The notes under the pieces were generated by a model, which was not told the DNA's origin, searched no databases, and saw only the letters and a program-made list of their open reading frames with translations. Below are positions 1-5,771 of a stretch of DNA of 6,677 bases, one piece after another; within the stretch, counting starts at the first letter, position 1; each line of letters begins with the position of its first letter. A program made the position numbers and the translations under genes. The DNA is from Oscillospiraceae bacterium (lineage in GTDB: Bacteria; Bacillota_A; Clostridia; Oscillospirales; Oscillospiraceae), in contig JAFQPT010000348.1 of assembly GCA_017411665.1 (NCBI GenBank), forward strand, positions 1-6,677, read 5' to 3'.

Positions 1-190
1 TAAGGACGGGAATCTCCTCCTCACCGCTCAGACCCAGACGTTTTCGCGACACCTGCATCACGAGGCCGAACCACTTGCGGTTGGCAGAATGCCGCAATAC
101 GGCGGCAGTGTCCTCGGGCGCAAAGGGGTAGTCGGGGGCAATGTCGTAGGCTTCCCGAATGTATTGAAATACAGCTTCCGTTTGTGTCAT
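1..190 (-). CDS. MmcQ/YjbR family protein, 5' part (cut by window edge)
   Basis: This is the first 63 codons of a gene that continues beyond base 1. Translation from the ATG at 190 begins MTQTEAVFQYIREAYDIAPD and contains LRHSANRKWFGLVMQVSR, followed by KRLGL. The N-R/K-K-W-F-x-L/V-I/M pattern preceded by an R-H pair is typical of the MmcQ/YjbR family, small proteins with a CyaY-like, double-wing fold and no firmly established biochemical role. Full members are about 115-125 residues, so about half is visible. The start is supported by an AGAGAGGTG ribosome site about 7 bases upstream and a promoter at 215-220. It is transcribed away from the GTPase operon and nothing links the two functionally. 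The family call rests on motif recognition only. Confidence 0.8.
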   Translation of the reverse strand, partial: MTQTEAVFQYIREAYDIAPDYPFAPEDTAAVLRHSANRKWFGLVMQVSRKRLGLSGEEEIPVL

Positions 191-214
191 CACAAACACC
201 TCTCTTTATAAGTG

Positions 215-220
215 ATTATA
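215..220 (-). promoter_or_regulatory. Promoter -10 of the MmcQ/YjbR-like gene
   Basis: On the minus strand this reads TATAAT, preceded by TG plus one base, which makes an extended -10 element. The -35 position, 17 bases further upstream, reads TGTAAA, a weak 3/6 match, as is usual for extended -10 promoters. It lies 25 bases upstream of the start codon at 190, leaving a short leader. Confidence 0.7.
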
Positions 221-381
221 GCATAGAACGGTGTTTTTTTACATCCGGATTCTTCTTACGGAAGGCAGAATACCTTCCTGCAAATCAGTGTGCAGGGAAC
301 GGTTTGATTTATTCCGCGTTTGCTGCGCCGTGGAAAAGTGTATCCGTTTACAAAAAATTTTCATTGGGGCAGTCTGATTTC

Positions 382-410
382 TTGAAAAATGAGCAGAACA
401 CTGATAAACT
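382..410 (+). promoter_or_regulatory. Promoter of the GTPase operon
   Basis: TTGAAA at 382-387 (5/6 to the -35 consensus) is followed by a 17-base spacer and TAAACT at 405-410 (4/6), with TG at 402-403 making it an extended -10. A second possible -10, TATACT at 410-415, has poor spacing. The leader to the ATG at 449 would be about 30 bases. I looked for a Zur-type or other metal-responsive palindrome over this promoter and found none that convinced me. Confidence 0.6.
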
Positions 411-448
411 ATACTTTTAGAGAAAACTACTGAGAAAGGATTTTTCTG

Positions 449-1654
449 ATGACTAAAATAGATATTTTTTCCGGCTTTCTGGGTGCGGGCAAGACAACCC
501 TCATCAAGAAGCTGATTTCCGAAGGCTATAAAAACGAAAAGCTGGTGCTCATCGAGAACGAATTCGGTGAAATTTCCGTTGACGGCGGCTTCCTGAAGGA
601 AGCCGGCATCGAAATCACCGAAATGAACTCCGGCTGTATCTGCTGCTCTCTGGTGGGCGACTTCAACGAAGCACTGAAGAAGGTCATCGCTGAATATACT
701 CCCGACCGCATCCTCATCGAGCCCTCCGGCGTTGGCAAGCTGTCCGACGTCATCAAAGCTGTACAGGGCGTGGCTGCTGAGGATGACTCCATCGTCCTCA
801 ACGGCTTCACTACCGTAGTGGATGCCTCCAAGGCAAAGATGTACATGAAGAACTTCGGCGAGTTTTTCAACAACCAGATCGAACATGCAGCCTGCATCAT
901 CCTCAGCCGCACCGGCGGCATCAAGCCCGACAAGCTGAAGACCGCTCTGCAGATTATCCGCGAAAAGAACCCCGAGGCCGTGGTCATCACCACTCCCTGG
1001 GAGCAGCTCAGCGGTGAAATCATGCTCCGCGCCATTGAAGCAAAGTCCACTTTGAAGGACACTCTGGCAGGCATGCTCCACGAAGCACATCATGAACATG
1101 ATGAACATTGCGACTGCGGCTGCCATGACCATGACCATCATCACCATCATCACGAACATGAACACCATCACGAACACGGTCACGAGCACCACCATCATGA
1201 CCACGGTGAAGACTGCGACTGCGGCTGCCACGACCATGAACATGAGCATCACCACCATGAACACGACCACCATCATGAACATGGTCACGAGCATCACCAC
1301 CATCATGACCACGGTGAAGACTGTGACTGCGGCTGCCACGACCATGACCATCATCACCATCACCACCACGCTGATGAAGTATTTGTCAGCTGGGGCGCAG
1401 AAACCTTTATGCAGTACTCCGATGCTGACATTACCGACATGCTGAACGCATTTGTGGACAACGAAGACTTTGGCTTTGTACTGCGCGCAAAGGGCTATGT
1501 ACCTGCATCCGACGGCGAAGGCTGGATTTACTTCGACTACACTCCCGGTGAACTGAACGTCCGCCGCGGCAGTGCAGACGTCACTGGCCGTATTTGCGTC
1601 ATCGGTTCCAAGCTGCAGGAAGAAAAACTGAAGGAGCTGTTCCGCATTGGCTAA
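449..1654 (+). CDS. CobW/G3E-family GTPase with triple His/Cys-rich metal-binding repeat
   Basis: A 401-residue P-loop GTPase of the CobW/COG0523 group, whose members act in the cytoplasm as metal chaperones or insertases, several for zinc. Seen in the sequence: Walker A GFLGAGKTT at residues 9-17; a switch-region ENEFGE at 36-41; the family hallmark GCICC (CxCC) at 62-66, a metal site next to the nucleotide; IEPSG at 90-94 as Walker B/ExxG; and a CobW C-terminal domain at about 310-401. The usual NKxD guanine motif is replaced by SRTG at 153-156. Residues 211-307 form a loop of about 50 histidines plus nine cysteines in three CDCGC clusters. The start is supported by AGAAAGGA at 433-440, eight bases upstream. 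The gene overlaps the next by 8 bases, so the two are probably co-translated. The GTPase family is sure; the metal is inferred. Confidence 0.92.
   Translation: MTKIDIFSGFLGAGKTTLIKKLISEGYKNEKLVLIENEFGEISVDGGFLKEAGIEITEMNSGCICCSLVGDFNEALKKVIAEYTPDRILIEPSGVGKLSDVIKAVQGVAAEDDSIVLNGFTTVVDASKAKMYMKNFGEFFNNQIEHAACIILSRTGGIKPDKLKTALQIIREKNPEAVVITTPWEQLSGEIMLRAIEAKSTLKDTLAGMLHEAHHEHDEHCDCGCHDHDHHHHHHEHEHHHEHGHEHHHHDHGEDCDCGCHDHEHEHHHHEHDHHHEHGHEHHHHHDHGEDCDCGCHDHDHHHHHHHADEVFVSWGAETFMQYSDADITDMLNAFVDNEDFGFVLRAKGYVPASDGEGWIYFDYTPGELNVRRGSADVTGRICVIGSKLQEEKLKELFRIG
1079..1369 (+). repeat. In-frame tandem repeats encoding His-rich/CDCGC metal-binding segments
   Basis: Three copies of a unit coding for C-D-C-G-C-H-D-H followed by runs of H, HE and HGHE. 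The CDCGC codons begin at 1109, 1214 and 1322, giving periods of 105 and 108 bases (35 and 36 codons). The third copy ends early, after a seven-histidine run. Copies 1 and 2 both end in D-H-G-E-D just before the next CDCGC. The CAT/CAC-GAA-CAC composition also keeps other frames open, which explains long overlapping ORFs here. The sequence suggests growth by unequal recombination or slippage. Confidence 0.9.
1631..1636 (+). promoter_or_regulatory. Ribosome binding site selecting the TTG start of the second GTPase
   Basis: AAGGAG lies inside the last codons of the first GTPase gene. It is 10 bases from the TTG at 1647 but 19 bases from the ATG at 1656, so it favours the TTG start and an 8-bp overlap with the upstream gene. 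Confidence 0.6.
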
Positions 1655-2615
1655 AATGACCCAGGCACCTGCTGAAGTGCCCGTATATCTGTTTACCGGC
1701 TTTCTGGAAAGCGGTAAGACCACCTTTATCCAGGAGACTTTGGAAGATATCCGTTTCAACAACGGCGACATGACCCTTCTGCTGCTGTGCGAAGAGGGCG
1801 AAGAAGAGTATGCCCCCGAGCGCTTTGCCTCTCCCAACATTGTATGCAGAGTGGTGGAAGAACAGGAAGATTTGACCGCTGCCAACCTCGCCAAGTGGCT
1901 GAAGGAAGCAAACGCAGTCCGCGTGGTCTGCGAATACAACGGCATGTGGCTGTTGCAGACCCTGTACGACAACATGCCCGAAAACTGGATGGTCTATCAG
2001 GAGTTCTTCTTTGCGGATGCCCGCACCATCCTCAACTACAACGCAAACATGCGTCAGCTGACCTTTGATAAGCTGCAGAGCTGTGAGCTGGCAGTGTTCA
2101 ACCGCTTCGATGCGTCCATGGACAAGATGGAATACCATAAGCTGATTCGCACCGCATCCCGCCGCAGCGACATCGTTTACGAATATGCAGACGGAAAAAT
2201 CGAATATGACGACATCGAAGACCCTCTGCCCTTCGACTTGAATGCACCTGTAGTCACTATCAGCGACAGAGACTTTGCCATCTGGTATCGCGATATGACC
2301 GAAGAGTTGGATAAGTACCACGGCAAAACCGTCATGTTCACAGGCCGTGCGCTGACCCGCCGTACCATGCCCGGTGCGTTTATCATCGGTCGTCACGTCA
2401 TGACCTGCTGTGCCGATGACATCAGCTTCAGCGGTCTGGTGTGCAACTGGGACAGAGCCAAGGTGCGCGCCATGGCAAAGGACCAGTGGGTCACCGTCAC
2501 CGCAAAGATTGAAGTGAAGTTCCATCCCACCTACCGCGGCAAGGGCCCCGTACTCACTGCAAGCAAGGTCGTGCCCGCAAAGCGCCCCGAGCAGGAAGTG
2601 GCAACATTTTTTTAA
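1647..2615 (+). CDS. CobW-like GTPase fused to a DUF1980/TIGR03943-like C-terminal domain
   Basis: A 322-residue protein (TTG start; 319 if the ATG at 1656 is used). The N-terminal half is a divergent CobW-type GTPase: Walker A GFLESGKTT at residues 18-26, an ExxG-like EYNG at 96-99, and NRFD at 152-155, matching the NKxD guanine motif. The CxCC metal motif of the family is missing. From about residue 190 it departs from CobW proteins. Residues 226-322 (starting GKTVMFTGRAL, with MTCCADD at 252-258, CC at 254-255, then DQWVTVTAKIE) resemble the C-terminal domain of YcgQ/TIGR03943 proteins, which accompany YraQ-like permeases and have been linked to zinc-related CobW genes. No permease gene is present here. 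Co-transcribed and probably co-translated with the first GTPase, suggesting that the two products act together. The GTPase half is confident; the C-terminal assignment is from motif memory. Confidence 0.8.
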   Translation: MAKMTQAPAEVPVYLFTGFLESGKTTFIQETLEDIRFNNGDMTLLLLCEEGEEEYAPERFASPNIVCRVVEEQEDLTAANLAKWLKEANAVRVVCEYNGMWLLQTLYDNMPENWMVYQEFFFADARTILNYNANMRQLTFDKLQSCELAVFNRFDASMDKMEYHKLIRTASRRSDIVYEYADGKIEYDDIEDPLPFDLNAPVVTISDRDFAIWYRDMTEELDKYHGKTVMFTGRALTRRTMPGAFIIGRHVMTCCADDISFSGLVCNWDRAKVRAMAKDQWVTVTAKIEVKFHPTYRGKGPVLTASKVVPAKRPEQEVATFF

Positions 2616-2804
2616 TTCAAACAACCGCCTAGTGGCGCTTGTTTGAGAACGCTCCCGCCATTGGCGATGAGCATGCAGCCTGCGGCAGCGCACTCGCGAT
2701 GCTCGCACGTTTGCAGTCTGAGAAGTATTTTTTGTCACGCGCATGTCGCGACAAAAAAATTATTGGAATCTGTTTTGCATCTTTGATGCAAAATTCTGCG
2801 AAGC
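2616..2804. repeat. Noncoding stretch dense in palindromes
   Basis: The 306-bp gap between the GTPase operon and the kinase-like gene contains no credible gene. Before the terminator it holds several inverted repeats: 2617-2646 (TCAAACAA/TTGTTTGA, then CGCC/GGCG around TAGT); 2656-2666 (CGCCA/TGGCG); a GAGCAT/ATGCTC pair enclosing a GC-rich segment at about 2668-2703; 2728-2759 (TTTTTTGTC/GACAAAAAA with a CG-rich top); and 2773-2793 (TTTTGCATC, TTT loop, GATGCAAAA). None is followed by a T-tract on either strand, so they are not ordinary terminators. It may be a dispersed intergenic repeat or a structured 3' UTR; copy number cannot be judged from one window. Confidence 0.55.
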
Positions 2805-2834
2805 AAAAGCCTCTCTTTTTACAGAGAGGCTTTT
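2805..2834. terminator. Rho-independent terminator after the GTPase operon
   Basis: A 12-bp perfect stem, AAAAGCCTCTCT (2805-2816) paired with AGAGAGGCTTTT (2823-2834), closes a six-base loop. The A-run and T-run flanks let it work in both directions. It lies 190 bases past the stop of the second GTPase and eight bases before the -35 of the next gene, insulating the two units. Confidence 0.85.
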
Positions 2835-2841
2835 CTGCGTT

Positions 2842-2870
2842 TTGACATTCCACATCAGCTGTGATATAAT
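2842..2870 (+). promoter_or_regulatory. Consensus SigA-type promoter of the kinase-like gene
   Basis: TTGACA at 2842-2847, a 17-base spacer and TATAAT at 2865-2870: both hexamers match consensus exactly, and TG at 2862-2863 adds an extended -10. The expected start of transcription is near 2877, giving a leader of about 45 bases before the ATG at 2922. This predicts strong, housekeeping-type expression unless repressed. Confidence 0.92.
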
Positions 2871-2921
2871 TTTAACGAAGAAGTATCCGTTCCCGAATCC
2901 CTCAAAAAGGAGGAAACAGCG

Positions 2922-3518
2922 ATGAAGAAGATTATTACCATCAGCCGTGAATTCGGTTCCGGCGGCAGAACCGTCGGCAAGCTGGTAGCCGAAAAAATGG
3001 GCTACAAATACTATGATAAAGAGATTATCGAAAAGGTTGCTGAAGAAACCGGCTTCTCCAAGGCATTTGTCCGTCAGCGCGGAGAACACTCTCCCACCGC
3101 AAGCATGTTCTCCTACTCCTTTATGGGGCGTTCCGATGACGGTTTGAGCACCGATGATTACCTGTTTTCCGTACAGCGGAGAATCATCCTGAAGTTGGCC
3201 GAGGAAGGCAACTGCGTCATCGTGGGCCGCTGCGCCGACTACATTCTCCGCAACCGCGAGGATGTACTGAATGTGTTCATTCACGCACCCAAGGCATGGC
3301 GAGCCAAGCGCATTGTGGAAGTCTACGGTGCCAACAAGCACAAGCCCGAACGTCGACTGGACGATAAGGACAAGAAGCGCCGTGTAAACTACAAGTATTA
3401 CACCGACCGTGATTGGGGCGACTACTCCAATTACGATTTGAGTCTGAACACCGCTGCTCTGGGCATTGAAAACTGCGCAGATTTGATTGCAGCCATTGCA
3501 CAGGCCGATCCCATGTAA
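2922..3518 (+). CDS. Cytidylate kinase-like family protein (Cytidylate_kin2)
   Basis: A 198-residue P-loop protein of the Cytidylate_kin2 group common in Firmicutes. These are related to CMP kinase, but the substrate is not established for most, so I give no cmk symbol. Seen: ISREFGSGGRTVG at residues 7-19, the family's phosphate-binding loop, with GGR where classical kinases have GK; YYDKEII at 30-36; a VIVGRCADYIL block near the middle, at the usual site of a nucleotide-contacting arginine; an arginine/lysine-rich lid (RRLDDKDKKRR) followed by YYTDRDWGD; and YDLSLNT near the C-terminus, typical of the family. The start is fixed by AAGGAGG at 2907-2913, eight bases upstream. The length is normal for the group. 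It is a single-gene unit with its own consensus promoter and terminator, so the neighbours say little about its role. Confidence 0.88.
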   Translation: MKKIITISREFGSGGRTVGKLVAEKMGYKYYDKEIIEKVAEETGFSKAFVRQRGEHSPTASMFSYSFMGRSDDGLSTDDYLFSVQRRIILKLAEEGNCVIVGRCADYILRNREDVLNVFIHAPKAWRAKRIVEVYGANKHKPERRLDDKDKKRRVNYKYYTDRDWGDYSNYDLSLNTAALGIENCADLIAAIAQADPM

Positions 3519-3530
3519 TTCAAAAACAAC

Positions 3531-3573
3531 AAAAAGCCAAGCTGCAGTCAGCTGACTGCAGCTTGGCTTTTTT
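3531..3573. terminator. Bidirectional terminator, 42-bp perfect palindrome
   Basis: Bases 3531-3551 are the exact reverse complement of 3552-3572, with A5 at one end and T6 at the other. As RNA it would form a stem of about 19 bp with an AGCT loop followed by U residues on either strand. It lies 12 bases past the kinase-like stop and 33 bases past the stop of the convergent surface-protein gene, ending both transcripts. Confidence 0.95.
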
Positions 3574-3605
3574 CATAGACCACTCACCCGTTCGGTATCG
3601 GTCAG

Positions 3606-5558
3606 TTATTCGTCATCGTCCTTCCGCTTTTTCAGCAACAGGAACGCACATACACCCAGACCTGCCAGCGCAGCTGCCGTCGCACCTGCCCACAGGCCCA
3701 CATGGCTGTCATCCCCTGTCAGAGGGATTTCCTCATGGGCATTGACAATGACCCAGGCATTGCCCACATGGGTGATTTTCTTTTTATAGTTCTCGGGAAC
3801 GGTAGGCTCATCCACTGTCCAGACAAAGCAGTTGGGCAGATTTCTCCAACGATGTGTCCAGCCGTTGCTTTCGCCCAGCGTGACAGTGTCATACACAATT
3901 CCGTTGCGGTACAGCACAACCTGAACAGAAACAGGCTGCTTGTCGTAGTTTTTGGGATTCAGCCAGCTCTTGGACACGGAAACAGTCACATTGCTGTATT
4001 CCAGCTTGTTCACAACAGAGAACGCATAGCCATCCTCGGTAACAATCGCCTCTGTATAACCCGCAGGAACCTCTGTCTGCTCCACGTCCCATGCATAGGC
4101 ATTGGTGTATGCTCCACCGGACCAGCTGTGCTGCCAGTTGTTCTCTGCGTTCAAAGTTACGGGGTCACCGTACGCCGTCCCGTCGCGATACAGCTGTACC
4201 TCTACGGCTGCGGGGGTAGCGGTAAAGCCATCGGGTACACCCCATACCGCTCGGACAGATATGGTCACAGGCTTGATGGGAGCGCTCTTGAGCAGGAACC
4301 CGCCATCGGCAGCATTTTCCAAGCCCTCCGCGGTAAAGACCATATGCTCTTCGGTCACACCTTCCACAACCTTTGTCTCCTTGGCTGCAGTAACGGTAAT
4401 TCCTCCGGTTTGCGCGAAATAGCCTGCAGGAGTTTGGGTTTCTGTCAGCGTGTATGTACCCTCTTCGGAAACATCAAAATACAGCTTTTTTTCCACACCG
4501 GCTTCACATTCCGCAATTACCTCGCTGTCGCTGTTCAGCAATGCCAGTTTGCCGCCTGTCACAAGCTGCTCTGTGTTTTCGCTGTTCACCCACAGCACAC
4601 GCAGTCCCTCGTTGCAGGTCACAAAGCGGTAGCGGTAAGAAACGGTAGCGGTAACGGATGCCTGTGTAATGGTGTTTTCACCATTGTCCACAGTGCACAC
4701 CACTTCCGTATTCGCGGTTTTGGGGGTCACGGTGTACTTGCTGCCGTACGGAATCCCCTCCAGAGACAGAGTGTCACTGTCCTTCAGCACAATGACAGCC
4801 GAGCCTTCCGTGAATTCCACATTGCCGAGGGTCCCTGTAAATGCTGTACCGTTTTCATCGGTCAGGGTAACGGCGATTTCGTAGGCTTCATTTTCATCGG
4901 CAGCAGTCCAGTCTGCGGTTTCTGCCGCAGTGCCGTCCTTTTCATAAGAAACAGCCTTGGCAATCACCAAAGCACCAAGCTTTTTTACGTTGGGTACTGT
5001 AAACACAGCAGAGGTCTCCGCAGTTGCGGTCGCTGCCGCAGCAGCTTCGGGCATTCCGTCCGCACCAAAGCGATACAGCGCCACGGTCATGCCTGCATCG
5101 GAAATCGTAAGCTTCCATTTGGATTCGGCTCCCAGCTCATACCAATCGTGAGATTTTGTCTGCTCCAGCACATAGTCTCCGTCCGCATGGTAATCAATTT
5201 GGATCTCCCCGTTTTCATCGGTCGTCCATTCCGTGACAGCCGCATCGTCCGCACCCTTCAGTGCAAACACACCGCCTTTCAGCTTTTTACCGCCGCTGCC
5301 TTCCAGAACGAGTTTGAAATCGGGATATACAACCTCCGGTTCGTGATTCGATTCGTTCAACGTATCGGGCACATCCGGTGTGTCGGGTTCGTTCGGAACA
5401 TCGGGATTTTCGGGAATATCGGAATCATCCGGCACGTTCGGGTCTGTGATTTCGTCCCTGGGAGGTGTCGTCTCTCCGTCTTCCGCCAGCACAGAGCAAG
5501 GCAGAAGGGTGAACATCATCACCAGTGTCAGTAAGATACAAAATAATCGTTTTTTCAT
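3606..5558 (-). CDS. Sortase-anchored surface protein with SpaA/Cna_B-type domains
   Basis: A 650-residue secreted, wall-anchored protein. Residues 1-25 form a signal peptide (MKKR, hydrophobic core, cleavage after VLA). Residues 26-78 are an acidic proline-rich stalk with repeated DVP/PDTP units. Beta-sandwich domains follow: SpaA-like at about 79-165 (DYVLEQT); a DUF7601-like region at about 194-282; SpaA-like at about 318-395 (YTLTETQTPAGY); and two Cna_B domains at about 430-518 and 523-606. The end is a sorting signal: IPLTG at 611-615, a membrane segment at about 620-642, then KKRKDDDE. The last Cna_B carries K530, E584 and N606, fitting an internal isopeptide bond; the first has A437 and Q494 instead. 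The start at 5558 is chosen by AAGGAGG seven bases upstream and the signal peptide; the frame opens earlier, at 5672, but that lies upstream of the likely promoter. It is probably an adhesin or stalk protein attached by the neighbouring sortase; the ligand is unknown. Confidence 0.9.
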   Translation of the reverse strand: MKKRLFCILLTLVMMFTLLPCSVLAEDGETTPPRDEITDPNVPDDSDIPENPDVPNEPDTPDVPDTLNESNHEPEVVYPDFKLVLEGSGGKKLKGGVFALKGADDAAVTEWTTDENGEIQIDYHADGDYVLEQTKSHDWYELGAESKWKLTISDAGMTVALYRFGADGMPEAAAAATATAETSAVFTVPNVKKLGALVIAKAVSYEKDGTAAETADWTAADENEAYEIAVTLTDENGTAFTGTLGNVEFTEGSAVIVLKDSDTLSLEGIPYGSKYTVTPKTANTEVVCTVDNGENTITQASVTATVSYRYRFVTCNEGLRVLWVNSENTEQLVTGGKLALLNSDSEVIAECEAGVEKKLYFDVSEEGTYTLTETQTPAGYFAQTGGITVTAAKETKVVEGVTEEHMVFTAEGLENAADGGFLLKSAPIKPVTISVRAVWGVPDGFTATPAAVEVQLYRDGTAYGDPVTLNAENNWQHSWSGGAYTNAYAWDVEQTEVPAGYTEAIVTEDGYAFSVVNKLEYSNVTVSVSKSWLNPKNYDKQPVSVQVVLYRNGIVYDTVTLGESNGWTHRWRNLPNCFVWTVDEPTVPENYKKKITHVGNAWVIVNAHEEIPLTGDDSHVGLWAGATAAALAGLGVCAFLLLKKRKDDDE

Positions 5559-5565
5559 AATTCTG

Positions 5566-5572
5566 CCTCCTT
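5566..5572 (-). promoter_or_regulatory. Ribosome binding site fixing the surface-protein start
   Basis: On the minus strand this reads AAGGAGG, seven bases from the ATG at 5558. It excludes the 38-codon upstream extension to 5672, which has no hydrophobic signal at its front and would start upstream of the predicted transcript start. Confidence 0.85.
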
Positions 5573-5615
5573 GGCAGGCTAAGGGGTCGTGAAAAGAATA
5601 CTTCTCTAATAAATC

Positions 5616-5644
5616 ATTATAGCGAACAACCCTGACAATAACAA
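5616..5644 (-). promoter_or_regulatory. Promoter of the surface-protein gene
   Basis: On the minus strand, TTGTTA (5644-5639, 4/6) is followed by a 17-base spacer and TATAAT (5621-5616, 6/6). The leader to the ATG at 5558 would be about 50 bases. Confidence 0.7.
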
Positions 5645-5715
5645 CAAACGCACTGTGAACATTCGGAAACAATACGGTTTCAAAAAGAGTTTACATCCTC
5701 TTTCATGGAATAGGC

Positions 5716-5743
5716 TTGATTTCCGATTATGAACCGCTATAAT
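5716..5743 (+). promoter_or_regulatory. Promoter of the sortase gene
   Basis: TTGATT at 5716-5721 (4/6), a 16-base spacer and TATAAT at 5738-5743 (6/6). The ATG at 5742, an alternative in-frame start for the sortase, lies within this -10 and would not be transcribed. The divergent surface-protein promoter begins about 70 bases away. Confidence 0.72.
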
Positions 5744-5758
5744 GGAACTACACCTTTT

Positions 5759-5764
5759 AGGAGG
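5759..5764 (+). promoter_or_regulatory. Ribosome binding site fixing the sortase start
   Basis: AGGAGG, seven bases upstream of the ATG at 5772, chooses that start over the in-frame ATG at 5742. Confidence 0.85.
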
Positions 5765-5771
5765 CAGAAAA

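Noticed and set aside
260..295. Small hairpins GGAAGG/CCTTCC (260-278) and CTGCA/TGCAG (278-295)
   Set aside because: Stems of 5-6 bp lying upstream of the operon promoter, without a T-tract or a riboswitch-like arrangement.
184..420. 78-codon plus-strand frame in the first intergenic region
   Set aside because: It overlaps both promoters and the MmcQ start, has no good ribosome site, and its translation is unlike known proteins.
330..448. Possible Zur or other metal-responsive operator before the GTPase operon
   Set aside because: I searched for a TCGTAAT-N-ATTACGA-like or similar palindrome and found only short chance matches.
1092..1445. 117-codon plus-strand frame inside the His-rich repeat
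   Set aside because: It is a +1 frame of the repeated His codons giving a Thr/Ile/Met low-complexity string, a by-product of the repeat.
239..1975. 578-codon open frame on the minus strand across the GTPase operon
   Set aside because: It is an antisense shadow kept open by GC bias and the His-codon repeats. It is low complexity (runs of V and M) and has no recognisable motif, while the plus strand carries clear GTPases.
1599..2744. 381-codon minus-strand frame over the second GTPase
   Set aside because: It overlaps a well-supported gene, shows no motif, and crosses the intergenic palindromes.
2629..2925. Several 60-74-codon frames in the palindrome-rich gap, on both strands
   Set aside because: They are built from inverted repeats and cross the terminator and the consensus promoter; no supported start.
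5313..5333. Pilin-type VYPK motif in the surface protein (VYPDFK near residues 77-82)
   Set aside because: The lysine does not follow the proline and the context is wrong, so there is no good evidence for a polymerising pilin.
3702..5534. 610-codon open frame on the plus strand opposite the surface-protein gene
   Set aside because: No family motif. The minus strand has a signal peptide, Cna_B domains and a sorting signal in one frame with its own ribosome site.
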